From Gnetum montanum (taxonomy: Eukaryota > Streptophyta > Gnetopsida > Gnetales > Gnetaceae), in the NCBI GenBank assembly GCA_015680685.1, contig MNCI01008330.1:258047-322046 (forward strand): a stretch of 64,000 nt of DNA, read 5' to 3'. The notes below the pieces were generated by a model, which did not search any database, was not told the origin of the DNA, and was given only the letters and a program-made list of their open reading frames with translations. The position numbers and the translations under genes are program-made. Below are positions 37,815-48,916 of the stretch, one piece after another. The stretch's first letter is position 1, and the number at the start of each line of letters is the position of its first letter.

Positions 37815-38990
37815 GATTTCGTGGGCTATGAGTAGAATTTAATTATTTTTATTATTTTTTAAGTTATCATCACTATTTGCATTCCAAATAATATATATTG
37901 GTAAACATAAATTGGTTAAAATAAAATTTTATATATTTTGTATATGTTGATGAATTAATGCATTGCACAATTATTGCAACAAACATTACAGAGTTGTAGA
38001 ATAGGATTGAGCAAAAGGCAAAATACAATGATAAGTGTGAACTCAATATGCCTAATTCTCCAACTGAACAAAATGAACTTCTTGTGCAATTCTACTTTGG
38101 AGATGTTTAGCATCTGCAATCTTTCTGCACCGTTGCACATGAAAAGGAGGATGAATCTTTAAAGAATCAATGGTCTTAACTCTAGATAATGCAACAAACA
38201 TTAGAGCCGTAAGTTCTCTTGTGTAGCGGTTTCACGGGCTATGAGTAGAATTTATTTTTTTTAAGTTATCATCACTATTTTCATTCCAAATAAAATTTTA
38301 TATATTTTTTATATGTTGATGAATGAATACATTGCACAATTATTGCAACAAACATTATAAAGCTATATAATAGGATTGAGTAAAAGGCAAATTACAATGA
38401 TAAGTGTGAACTTAATATGCCTAATTCTCCAACTGAACAAAATGAACTTCTTGTGCAATTCTACTTTGGAGATGTTTAGCATCTGAAATCTTTTTGTATC
38501 TTTGCACATGAAAAGGAGGATGAATCTTTAAAGAATCAATGGTCTTTACTCTAGATAATGCAATAAACATTAGACTCGTAAGTTCTCTTGTGTAGTAGTT
38601 TCGTGGGCTATGAGTAGAATTTAGTTATTTTTTTTATTTTTTAAGTTATCATCACTATTTGCATTCCAAATAATATATATTAGTAAATATAAATTGGCTA
38701 AAATAAAAGTTTATGTATTTCATATATGTTGATGAAGAAATACATTACACAATTATTGCAACAAACATTACAGAGCTGTATAATAGGATTGAGAAAAAGA
38801 CAAAATACAATGATAAGTGTGAACTCAATATGCCTAATTCTCCAACTAAACAAAATGAACTTCTTATGCAATTCTACTTTGAAGATGTTTAGCATATGAA
38901 ATCTTTCTATATCTTTGCACATGAAAAGGAGGATGAATCTTTAAAGAATCAATGGTCTTTACTCTAGATAATGCAACAAACATTAATAGT
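37815..38990 (-). repeat. Three tandem copies of a roughly 400-bp unit containing the helicase C-terminal tail
   Basis: 'gggctatgagtagaattta' recurs at about 37823, 38236 and 38605 (spacing 413 and 370 bp). Each unit carries 'ggaggatgaatctttaaaga' and 'acaaaatgaacttcttgtgc', which on the minus strand read the 'KIHPPFHVQR' and 'LQSRIA' end of a Pif1-type helicase. Copies differ by point changes and a deletion of about 40 bp in the middle copy. Confidence 0.9.
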
Positions 38991-39310
38991 AGCCTTATCT
39001 AGTGTCATTCCTTGAGATTTATGAATAGTCATAGCCCATGAAAATTGTAATGATGACTGACGAGATACTCCTCGGACCACAAGTAAAATTGGCACATGAT
39101 GGGGATTACCATTATCAAAGGCACATCCAATGTAGGAGTCAAAATCAACAATAACATATAATGGTAATGCAGGTGCCTATTTACCTTAAGGATATATAAT
39201 ATTGTGAATCATGCCAAGTGCACCATTCATCAATCCTGCTTCAGGCCAAATGTTAACTATAAGCATTACCCTTGCACCTTTACATATAAGCAGAGATTGC
39301 ATTACTTGTT
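38940..39310 (-). pseudogene. Pif1-type (Helitron-like) DNA helicase C-terminal remnant
   Basis: The minus strand reads 'GLMNGALGMIHNII' near 39230, 'PALPLYVIVDFDSYIGCAF', and 'SWAMTIHKSQGMTLDKATIN' near 39040-38985, the helicase motif A-x-T-I-H-K-S-Q-G-x-T-L-D. It continues into the first tandem unit. In plants such helicases are mostly encoded by Helitrons, but no Rep domain or Helitron ends were found here. Confidence 0.8.
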
Positions 39311-39479
39311 GCAGTAGATAGTTGTTGCACTACTTGTTGCAGTAGATGTTTGTTGTTGCTGATCTTGAAGAGAGTGTTCTTCACCTTCTCTATTGGGACT
39401 AATAGCAGTAGAATCCATGTTTCTAAAAATGCATGAATTCCAATATTGCACCTCTTAATCTTATAACATGATGCCTAAG

Positions 39480-40500
39480 TTCAATATTTTTAAATACTGC
39501 AGCACACCATAACCGTCATCACCTTAACTATTTCCATGATCGTAACTGTCACTATAACCATAATCATCACCTTTTATAATAATAATAAATATTCATTATT
39601 ACTATAATCGTAACCATCACCATTTATAATAATAATAAATATTCATTATTACTCACGTTGGGCCCTACACGTGAGGGAATACAAATAGATGAATTGGGAG
39701 CCGAAAGGGAAAGGGGCATCAATTTAATAGAGATTCAGCTCTCCTACAGTGACTCTTTTTCTCCCTTTCATGTGGTGCATGCATGTGAAGGAATACAAAG
39801 AGACAAATGGAAAGCTCAGGGATTAGGGAACATTAATCGAGTAGAGATTCAACTCCCCTGCACTAATTCTTTAGCTCCCATGCATGTGGTGCATGTGCAT
39901 AAGAGAATATGAAGAGATCAAACATATATTTGTAATGCATATTCGTTCGTGGAGATATAAAAAATCACATTACAAATGCATAAATAATGTTATTATTATG
40001 TCATAGGCTTTTATATATTGACATTATTGTTACAATGGACAAGTTAGGAATAATGTTAACACCTCATTCATAATTATTATATTATAATTATTGTGGAATC
40101 CAATAAATGTTATGAGATTTTTATAATTAGAGCAATAATCCATAATTATAATTTGAGATATTATGGATTATAAGATTCATTCAAATAGTAAACATTTCAT
40201 AATAAATAAAGCCAAGATATGATGAAATATTACTCATAATCCATAATGTTAGAGATATTATTTATTCATTCATAATGTTGACCCATAATGATTATATCTC
40301 GGTTAGCATTATCCATAAGATATATATAATTAAATGATTATAAATAACCAACTTTATTTATGATGAAGTGTTTATAATCATTATATATAGTCATTTATGT
40401 TTATGATCATAAATATATCATTATATATAACCAAGATTGTAAATAACTGAGATAAATATAATCATTGGCTCCCTTGCAGCGTGTCTTTAGCTAGGGAGAT
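39480..40500. repeat. Low-complexity and short-repeat region
   Basis: 39555-39655 holds two copies (about 48 bp) ending 'aataataataaatattcatt'. 39658-39912 holds two copies of a 115-120 bp unit ('catgtggtgcatg...gagattcaactc'), giving an open frame of repeated 38-residue units that I do not regard as a gene. 39990-40450 is AT-rich with many TATATA and ATTATAA words. A dyad 'ataaataactggttatttat' lies at 40503-40522. Confidence 0.6.
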
Positions 40501-40529
40501 TTATAAATAACTGGTTATTTATGATTATG

Positions 40530-40665
40530 GCAAGACATGTGTGTCGATATAGAGTTCATCACCGTTTTCCTTAGCATTGGCTAGGATCATCACAGTATGA
40601 TCTTGTCGGAGATCTTCCCGGGGTCTAGGCTGCCAGAGGTGCAGAAGTTCTCATTTTTAAAATTT
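40530..40665 (-). pseudogene. Subtilisin-like protease fragment
   Basis: The minus strand reads 'NFCTSGSLDPG' (as in the larger relic at 41640-42400), then 'VMILANAKENGDEL' and 'DTHVLP', the plant subtilase region following the T-L-D-P stretch. The segment that should lie between them is deleted. Confidence 0.6.
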
Positions 40666-41639
40666 ACCGAGTTAACAACCATATCATCCATTATATTCCA
40701 TCAATCAAAGAATATGTACATAAAAAAAGGCCTTACTACATGCAAGAAGGTAAGAAGAAATTATCAAATTTGAACTCTTTAAGTCCTCTCAATAAGTAGG
40801 AAAAATTGTTAAAATTATGACCAAAGTTAGGCTGACATCTCAAATTGGCTAATAATTTTCATGTGCTAGCAAAAATTCTAATGATTTTGCATTTTATTAA
40901 AATGCATATTGTAAACAAAAAAGCAGTCACAATCATAACAACTAAATACATCTACTCCATGGTAACTGCTGAATTTCAAAGCATAGCCATAGAAATGATA
41001 AAACCTACACAAAATATACAATGAGATAAAGAGAACATGAAATTACAAATTTTTCTTTACATTGAAAAAGGGTGTAGCAAAAAAAGATTACTCAAGATAG
41101 TAGCAAAAAATTACAATTTTAGAATTTCCTACCACTCTAGAAAGCATTGAAAAAAGAACGGAACCAAACTTTGGAATGTTTTTGCATTGGGAACGCAAAT
41201 GTATAGGAAATCATGCTAAGTACTAATGATAGAAGAGCTCAGCTTGACGTAAAACTATGGAAATTTCACAAAATCATCAAAATGTAATGTTCAACACATT
41301 ACAATTCACTATAAAAAATTAACAAAAATACACATAAAAAACTGGCAAAAAGTTTGTTTCTAGAAAGAGACTCTAATAATCAAAGGCTATTATTGACACA
41401 GAAACTTTAGAAGACCCTTTCCTTCAAGCTTCAACTTCAAATGTAGTCATTACTATCCTTTCTCAAATGTCTCTAGCTTTACCCCTCATCCTGCCCCTGC
41501 CTACAAAATTTTATGCTTAAAACATACATTCAAACAAAGCTACTCCAGAAACATATTGGCCTAATTCATATATAAATTTTATAAAAAAAAGAAACCTAAA
41601 TGAAGGGATCTTTTAGCTATTATAACAAAAATTGTATTA
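40666..41639. other. AT-rich spacer between two subtilase fragments
   Basis: No ORF or known repeat recognised. Confidence 0.35.
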
Positions 41640-42400
41640 TGATTCACACCTCCTCTACCTCCGGGGTCCAAGCTACCACAGGTGTAGAAGTTTGCATTTC
41701 TGTTTCCATCGAGGCTGGTGTTTCCAGCATAGATCAGTGTGATATTTAGATCTTCCAGTAGTAGTTTTCTAGAGTAGAGTGAGGTTTCAAAATACTTGTT
41801 ACCATCGACGAGCACCATGATGGCCAGGAAGTCATAGTCAAGGATGCTAGCAATAATGGTCATGATCCAGGGCACAAGATTTGAGGCAATGTCAATGTTG
41901 TGTCTGGATTTTTTGGTCAAGCAAGCAACAAAGACATGGTAGTGGACTATAGCGGTGAAGGCACCGATGGCAATGCTATTGATGTAGTACTGCTATGGGT
42001 TGTCACCAAGAGAGAGCAAAAGCATGTCAACACCATTAGACAAAGTGGCATCCATATCCATAAGGATGTTAGAGCTAAAGTAGCCACAGTCCCACCAGAC
42101 CTTGTACATGATGATATGTGCAAGCCAAGCCATGTCAAGGGTAGTGTTGTTCACATAGCTGAACATGCTGATGTCAACCACGGTGTTGTCGACAATTGTT
42201 AATGATGTGTGCATGTTGTGGCCTTTGGTGTTGAGCAAGGATGTAGTAAGGGCTAAGTGGCCTACTATCTTATTGTTGCCTTGGTTGAAGAAGTACATGC
42301 CGATGAGCTTGTTATTATAGTTGAAGCATGGGCCACCATCGTAGGTGCCTTTCCAACACTCCAACGGAGCTCCAAAGCTGGCATCATCGAAGCTAGTTTA
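41640..42400 (-). pseudogene. Subtilisin-like serine protease (plant SBT type) relic
   Basis: Minus strand, two open pieces (42364-41993 and 41920-41579) joined by one stop. Reads 'ECWKGTYDGGPCFNYNNKLI', 'GHNMHTS' (catalytic His region G-H-G-T-H-T-S with Gly-Thr changed), 'WWDCGYFSSNILMDMDATLS', 'NLVPWIMTIIASILDYDF', and 'LIYAGNTS...CGSLDPG'. These are consecutive blocks of plant subtilases. The prodomain, the catalytic Asp block and the catalytic Ser region are missing. Host gene relic or captured fragment. Confidence 0.82.
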
Positions 42401-42677
42401 TATGGGATAGGTGGCCTGCAACAGTAGTTGCAGATGAAGACAGAGATAGAATGGAAATGGAATTCTCATTCCCATTCCCATTCCCATTCTGCATTTGGTT
42501 ATCTTTGTCCTTTTTATGTGTGTAGAAGGAATACGAAAAGCTATGGCTCTTTGGTTCACATTTTGTGCAATGGGAATATGAAAAGGTGTGTCTCTTCGAT
42601 TCATGTTTTTTCCCATTTCATGGGATCTTATGTGGCACATGATGTGGAGGGAATTACTTGGAGGACCAGAAATCCAC

Positions 42678-42678
<1 letters not shown>

Positions 42679-42736
<58 letters not shown>

Positions 42737-42737
42737 N
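42679..42737. other. Poly-C run with N: probable assembly artefact
   Basis: 58 C followed by an N, between unrelated AT-rich flanks. Likely a sequencing or gap-closure scar, so continuity across this point is uncertain. The proline/glycine ORFs here are artefacts. Confidence 0.85.
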
Positions 42738-43573
42738 TTATGATAACTTTCAATCAAACATTAATGATATCATTCTTAATGATCAACCTACTTTGTCTAC
42801 TACCTTTCTTTGTATTTGGAAGTATCTTCAATTGCTTACAATTTATTTTATTTGAAAGCTTTGTTACATAGTTATTTTCTAGCAATAAGTACATGATTAT
42901 AATCTTTCTTTGGGAATTAAACATCATATTCTTAAAGATGTTTCTTTTTAGTTATAACTTTAATAAAATAAAATTTCAATGAAGACTAAATAATTAATTT
43001 ATCTCTTATAGCATTAATTTGTTTCATATTTTTGGACTTGAGTTGGAAACATTATCAACTTCTATTACAATTTTTTCTTATTTCTAATTATTGTATTCTT
43101 TTTCTTTTTTCTTTTTTTGAAGAGTATATTATTCTTCTCTTTACAAGGAATCCTTTGGTAAGAAGTGAAAACCCATGAGGATGCTTTCAAATAAGAATAA
43201 GACTTTATTCTTTTTCCTACCCTAAAGAGAAGGTTTTCTAGGATAGACTATAAGAATGAAAACTTAAAAAGGCATTCCCAAAACTCTTGGGTATTTCTTT
43301 TAGATTTCATCCTTCATATTGATGATCTAATGTACTTTATACTACACTCATCTAGCCCTATACATCTTCTTCAAAATTAGGGGTCTTCCTAGCAATCTTA
43401 AGGTGGTATGACTTATGTATGTCTTGTGGTCCCAATGTTTATATGACTATCTATGGCATACTCACTATGCTCCTAACAATGTTGCAATAGGTACCATTTA
43501 GTCTTGTAATGCATGCAAGATCTGTAATTGTTGAGAAGTAGTTCATTTTGAGTCCATCCATCATTTCTTCATG
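42738..43573. other. AT-rich sequence left of the young Tat insertion
   Basis: No gene recognised. Continuous with 60747 onward once the element and one target duplication are removed. Confidence 0.5.
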
Positions 43574-43578
43574 ATTTG

Positions 43579-45023
43579 TGTAACGACAGAAAACGTCGAC
43601 AGTTGGAAATACCGATCGAGATTCCGGCGTACACAGTTTTAGCCACGGATCCGTGCGAGGGCTATGCTAGAAAAACGAATCCGCAGCGCCCTAAACGGTC
43701 TTGTCGATCGAACAGGGACTTACGGGTCAGTAAAACGATGAGAATTACGTGGAGAGAAAGCGATCTGTTTCGAAGAGTGGTAAAACGAGGGGAAAACGAT
43801 GTAGTTGGATTGCAACAGTGATAATGCTAAACACGATAAAAAGAGGTTGACATAAGAAGCTCGAAGCTTCAAGATCTGCACTTTGACTTACAAATGTATA
43901 TTTCGTATGAGAAATTACACTGGGGAATCCCCGATTACAGGATGTGAAACAAGCACAGAACAACAAGCAAAACGTTCTAAACAGAAGTCCGATCTACCTC
44001 GTGGGCTAAAGCTGAGATGCAAGGCAGGCCAAGCTTTGATGTCTATCGATCAATTGTTTCTGATTGATAGAGTCCTTTCAGCAGAAAGATTGCTCCTGTC
44101 ACCGGTACTCAAATCAAACTGTACTCTGCTTCGGCTGTAAGATGATGATGTCCACGATTGCCAAAGCGTTGTTCTCTGTATCTCTGCTCCAAAGTGCTAA
44201 GTGCTCTGGTGCTCAGAAATATGCTATTTGCTTCTCTGATTTGCCAACCTCTGTATCTTTGTCAACTGGGGTATTTATAGGCCACGACGCTTCGTGGAAA
44301 AGGCACAACCCTGATGATGTGGGTTCCGGATATTGCGGGCCCTGCTGGCATGATCTTTTAAGTTAGACTGTGACTGCACAACACGCTTGTTTGCGTGTTG
44401 TGCATGTGAAGAGTAGGCACATGCTGAGCATACTTTAGGCTGCATTCAGGCTATATTACGCTCATTCACGTTGCGTTGCGTGTATGAGTGTAATCTGGAG
44501 TAAAAACCATAAGCTCAAAATTGTTTTATGCTCACTACGCAACTGTGCGTAATGAAGCGTGGATAGTGTGTAACTTACGCTCGCTACGCAACCCCGCGTA
44601 ATAAAGCGTAAATAATGCGTGGTTTACGCTCGCTACGCAGCTGTGCGTGATGAAGCGTAAATAATGTATAAGTTACGCTCACTACGCAGCTGCGTGTAAT
44701 GAAGCGTAAGTAATGTATAAGTTACGCTCACTACGCAACTGCACGTAATGAAGCGTAAGCAATGTACAACTTGATAACATACGCCATGGTATGCACTGCC
44801 GCATAACGAGCGTAAAGACAAGTTATCCGTATATTGTAAGAAAAAGTGTCGACATGTTGTGCTTCTCTGAACTCTGCCTTCGACTGTCTTGAAGCTTATT
44901 ACGCTCATTACGCTGCCGTGCGTGATAGAGCGTAAACCTGTCCTTTGAACAAATTGGATACACATTTTTTCTAGAATTGCGAATCTTTGCCTGAGACCGA
45001 CTCGTAATTTTCACGGTGTTTCA
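43579..45023 (-). repeat. 3' LTR of the young Tat element
   Basis: Plus strand starts TGTAACGACAG and ends GTGTTTCA; same length as 59297-60741. 44526-44772 holds five tandem units of about 49 bp built from TTACGCTC...GAAGCGTAA. Minus-strand TATA box at 44271-44281. Confidence 0.95.
44271..44281 (-). promoter_or_regulatory. LTR TATA box
   Basis: The minus strand reads 'CCTATAAATAC'; same motif at 59989-59999 in the 5' LTR, where it would drive the gag-pol transcript. Confidence 0.65.
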
Positions 45024-45036
45024 ATGGCCCCTCTTT
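45024..45036 (-). other. Polypurine tract
   Basis: The minus strand reads 'AAAGAGGGGCCAT' immediately before the LTR start TGAAACACC. The old copy has the same tract at 12929-12943. Confidence 0.85.
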
Positions 45037-46063
45037 GTTGACGGTTAGAGGACGGGCCCGAAGAACGTCGACAAAGAATGCGAAACACCGGATTGGTAGA
45101 AGCAAGAATAACGTTCATCCATGGCTACTCGAGCATTGCTCTGTCCACATGAAAGAGAAAGAGTGGTGGGTACAGGAGATAAAGGGATGTAACTGGAAAC
45201 AGGTTCGGGGAAGATGCGAAATGTACGTTTATTCATGTCAACAGGAATGCTTTCAGACAAGCGTAGCGCGTCAATCTGGGATGTCTCTGTTACAAATTGT
45301 AGCAGGAATGTGTGCAAAAGGAGCGTTACGCATCACTTTCTGCGATATCTCTACTAGCGTGAGTGTGGAAAATGAATACTTGCGTATGTAGATGTTGCGT
45401 ATGGGAATTGGGTGGTGGGGAGGAAGGAAACAAGAGTAAAGGGTAGAATTGTGCGAGGTATAGATGTGCAAAGCTGAGTGGTCGGGCAAACCTGAGCAGC
45501 CATTTCAACACACTGTTGTAGTTCACCGCTCAGATGTACGTACCTTTGGATGACATCCTCCAAGGTAGGTAACCTGCAACCACGAAAGAAAATAAAGGAC
45601 ACCATTGCTGATGAACCGAAGGAGAGATTTTCTTGAAACCAACGCTGTCTAAGCTGTAAAGAAGGAGCCGGGGTGTGTGGGCGGAGCTGCCAATCCTGAT
45701 GATTCGACGCTGCATATCTTCGCCAAAAAGGCATCAGACACAGTGCAGCTAACTGGCTGCACCAGGAATCGGCCAGATGAATCTGCGAGGCTGGTGTCCG
45801 ATAGCGATGATTGGCGGAGATTCCTGGGGCCGTTGCCAACGAGGATTTCATTGGGGCTCCGACTGACGAGGCTAGTCTCTCAGAGGTGCTACCACTACGG
45901 CGGGAGCTGTGGCGGCATCTTCAAGGGATCAGTAAGATGCCTCTTTGCTTATCCGAGGAATCAGTAGGATGCCGGTGAGGTGGCGACACTGGGACTGTCT
46001 CAGTATCCCACCCCGTCTACTGTGCAACTGTACAAGAGTGATCACGCTCCCTTGAACATGGTG
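45037..46063. other. Unrecognised segment between tandem repeats and 3' LTR
   Basis: Open frames exist on both strands (plus 45035-45391 and 45677-45967; minus 45851-45354), the longest 165 codons, none with a known domain. The segment 45590-45500 on the minus strand has a codon-like pattern after a possible acceptor, so a small exon cannot be excluded. The corresponding stretch in the old copy (11831-12928) shows no open frame. Confidence 0.35.
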
Positions 46064-46550
46064 GCGATCTGGACATCCCAGTTTTAAGTCTTGGAAGACT
46101 GCTGTTACTGGTTTTAAGTCTCAGCAGACCATGGTCCCAGTTTAAAGTCCAGGCAGACCGAGAAGCGCTAGTTTTACGTCGTAGCGGACGGTGGTAAGGC
46201 TGGTTTATGGTCTCAGCAGACCGTGCTATGGATGTCAGTTTTGTGTCATGACCAAGGGACAAAGTTGTGCTAGTTTTACGTCCCAGCAAACGGCTACGTA
46301 CCTGTGCCAGTTTAGCGTCGTGGCGGACGCGTGCAAAAGATGCCAGTTTTTCGTCTTAGCAGACCTGTACAACAGTGCCAGTTTTACGTCGTAGCGGACG
46401 GTTACCATTTACCAGTTTAGCGTCGTGGCGGACGCGTACAAGGTATGCCAGTTTTACGTCGTAGCGGACGATCAATGCCAGTTTATCGTCGTAGCGGACG
46501 TGCAATGCCAGTTTTGCGTCGTAGCGGACGAGTACTGCCATACCTGCTGT
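46064..46550. repeat. Tandem repeat array after integrase (young copy)
   Basis: About 14 copies, spaced 28-38 bp, of 'ccagttttacgtcgtagcgg'. Copies near integrase are most alike; those toward the LTR are more diverged. The array at 11214-11830 in the old element is its decayed counterpart. Confidence 0.92.
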
Positions 46551-46567
46551 CGACACCGTAGATGCCG

Positions 46568-47806
46568 CTAGATGAAATACCGCTTCAAGTATACGTGATT
46601 TACAGGGTTTGCTAATTCATTGTCATTGGCGTCTGCTAATTTGAACGCTCCGTTGCCATATGCGTCGACCACCAAGAAAGGGCCTTCCCAATTTGCAGAG
46701 AACTTGCCTACTGGTTCATGCACAGCCTTGAGAACAAGATCTCCTTTCTTGATCGGGTGTTGTTGCAGGTTGTGGCGATGTTTCTGGCGTTGTTTGTCCT
46801 GATATTTCTCAATCGCAGCAAGAGCTTGTATCCACTTCTCTTCTACTGAATCCAAATCCATTATCCGAGCCTTTGTGTGTTGAGCCTCATTTATAATGGT
46901 GGAGAGGACCATTCTCAGAGAAGGAATTTGCAATTCAAGAGGTAGCACTGCTTCAGATCCGTAAACCAGGACATAGGGCGTACTACCCGTAGCTGTCCTA
47001 CACGTCGTACGATATGCCCATAACACATAGAGGATCTGTTCGTGCCACCGCCTTTTGTTGCCGTCGAGCATTTTCTTGAGCAAATTGATGACTATTTTGT
47101 TTGATGCTTCAGCTTGACCATTTGCCTACGGGTAATAAGGAGAGGAAAAAGACTGCCTAATGCTTAGGTTGTCACAGAAGGATTTGGTATCCATGCTACT
47201 AAACTGTGGCCCATTGTCGGTCACAATAGTCATCGGGAGGCCAAATCGGGTTACGATGTTGTCCAAGATAAAATGGCAAACCTGTTGGGATGTGATTTTC
47301 CGCAGGGGGACAGCTTCTACCCACTTCGTAAAGTACTCAGTAGCGGTAATAATGAAGCTATGCCCTGCAGAAGATTTTGGCGTGATGGGTCCTATGATGT
47401 CCAGTCCCCATCGCTGAAATGGCCATGTTATCTGTGTCGTATGCAATTCTGTGGGTGACACGTGGATGAGGTTTGCATGCCGTTGACACGTGTCACAGGT
47501 TTTGACCTTTGTCAGGCAGTCTCGTTCCATGTGTGGCCAGTAGTATCCTAAGCGTCGGATTTTCAGGACCATAGCCCTTGGTGCTACGTGGCCGCCACAC
47601 AGTCCCTCATGAACGTCGCCGACTATGTGCTGCGCCTGGTCTTTGTCAACGCAGGTAAGCAACACGCCATCAAAGGAGCATCTACAAAGAGTGTTGTCTC
47701 CGATGATGACGTATTACCTAGCCTGCTTACGGATTGCGTCTTTCTGTGCGCGTGTTAATGTAGATGGCAGCTCCCCTTGCAAAAGATAAGTTTTGATGTT
47801 ATCGTA
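46568..47806 (-). pseudogene. pol: Integrase of the young Tat element (in-frame stops)
   Basis: Zinc-binding part H-x-x-x-C-G-G-H...C-D-T-C within 47665-47470. Core with 'RWGLDIIGP' (first Asp), 'TIVTDNGPQF' (second Asp) and 'GQAEASNK' (Glu), then the C-terminal part ('KKGDLVLKAV', 'NWEGPFLVV'). One frame with RT-RNase H but interrupted by TAG at 47126-47128 (Gln expected), a TAA at about 47715-47717, and a TAG at 46568-46570 where the old copy has a Gln codon. Active-site residues are otherwise intact. Confidence 0.93.
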
Positions 47807-48916
47807 TCATTCAGGCGTGGTTTCCTCGATAAGAGAGGAGATTTGCACTGTCTGAATGACAGGGTTTACGCAGTCTGTAATCAATGCAGGGCAGGTGTTA
47901 AGCAGGTGTGAAGGCATGTGTAAAGCCTGGGTGGCAAGTGCGTCGGCCAGCGTGTTGTCAGTCCTCGGGACGTGTTGGGCGTCAAAGGTAGTAAATCGCC
48001 TTAGAAGATCTTTAGCCTGATTGCAGTAGGGCTGCAAATGTACAACCTTGCAGGCGTAGACTCCAGTGATTTGATTTATGACAAGCATCGAATCACCCCT
48101 AACCGCTAGGTATTGCACATCGAGTTCACCTACAGTTAGTAACCCCCTGAGGAGCCCCTCGTACTCGGCCACATTGTTCGTACAAGGGAAGATCAATCGA
48201 TAAGCGTGTAGACGCACATCCTCAGGCGATAGCGTAAGGATAGTGGCAGCACTGCCACCTCTGGCAGTTGAAGCTCCGTCGAAGTACAACGTTGCTTCGA
48301 GGCCTGTCGAGACATGGCTTAGACTATGTACATATTTGTCTGGAAACTCTGGCTCTATGATTGCGTGATTGTTAATCGGCGAAGTTGTTAACTGATCAGC
48401 TATCGCTTGGCCTTTCGTGGATGATTGACCAATATAGTGCAGATCGAATTCCGCAGTGATAGCCTTCCAGCGAGCTATTTTGCTACTCTCATATAAGCTA
48501 TGCGTAATGGCTCTAAGGATGTTGTTTTTACAGATGACGTTAACTTGACTACGAAAAAGATAATGCCTACATTTCTTGAGCGTAAAAACTAATGTTAAGC
48601 AATTACGCTCGACATCGTTGTATCTCATCTCGTACGCACATAGAGCGTGGCTTAAGTAGTAGATGGGCATTTCCGACCCATCATGTCTCTTTTGGCAAAG
48701 CAACGCTGCTATTGCTACGTCTGAAGTTGCGAGGTAAATGAAAAAAGGAAAATTCCTTTGTGGCGGGAAAACCGTCGGCAAATGTTGCAGTTCTTGTTTT
48801 AAACTATCAAACGCATGCTGGCAATCGTCAGTCCATTCGAAATTAACCCCCTTTTTCAGCAAGTGTTGCATGGGGTGTAACTTGTCGGTCAATCTCGAAA
48901 TGAATCTGCGTATAAA
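47807..48916 (-). pseudogene. pol: RNase H and archaeal-type second RNase H of the young Tat element
   Basis: A 361-codon open frame (48892-47807). Residues about 20-150 are the RT connection and a degenerate gypsy RNase H ('FIYLATSDVA', first Asp lost). Residues 200-320 are the second RNase H with its four acidic positions present: D205 in YFDGAS, E243 in NVAEYEGL, D267 in RGDSMLVI and D317 in LADALA. Dual RNase H defines the Tat lineage; the second enzyme probably took over the activity. Ends at a TGA (47807-47809) where the old copy has Trp. Confidence 0.93.

Noticed and set aside
39658-39912. 84-codon ORF with two similar halves
   Set aside because: Explained by a tandem DNA repeat of about 115-120 bp; no known domain.
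42398-42871. Open frames with long Gly or Pro runs
   Set aside because: They come from the poly-C run with N and are not genes.
46064-46550. CRISPR-like array
   Set aside because: Spacing is irregular, spacers are short and related, and the context is a plant retrotransposon.
46017-46556. ORFs on both strands over the array after integrase
   Set aside because: They follow the repeat period and have no domain; better explained as a repeat array.
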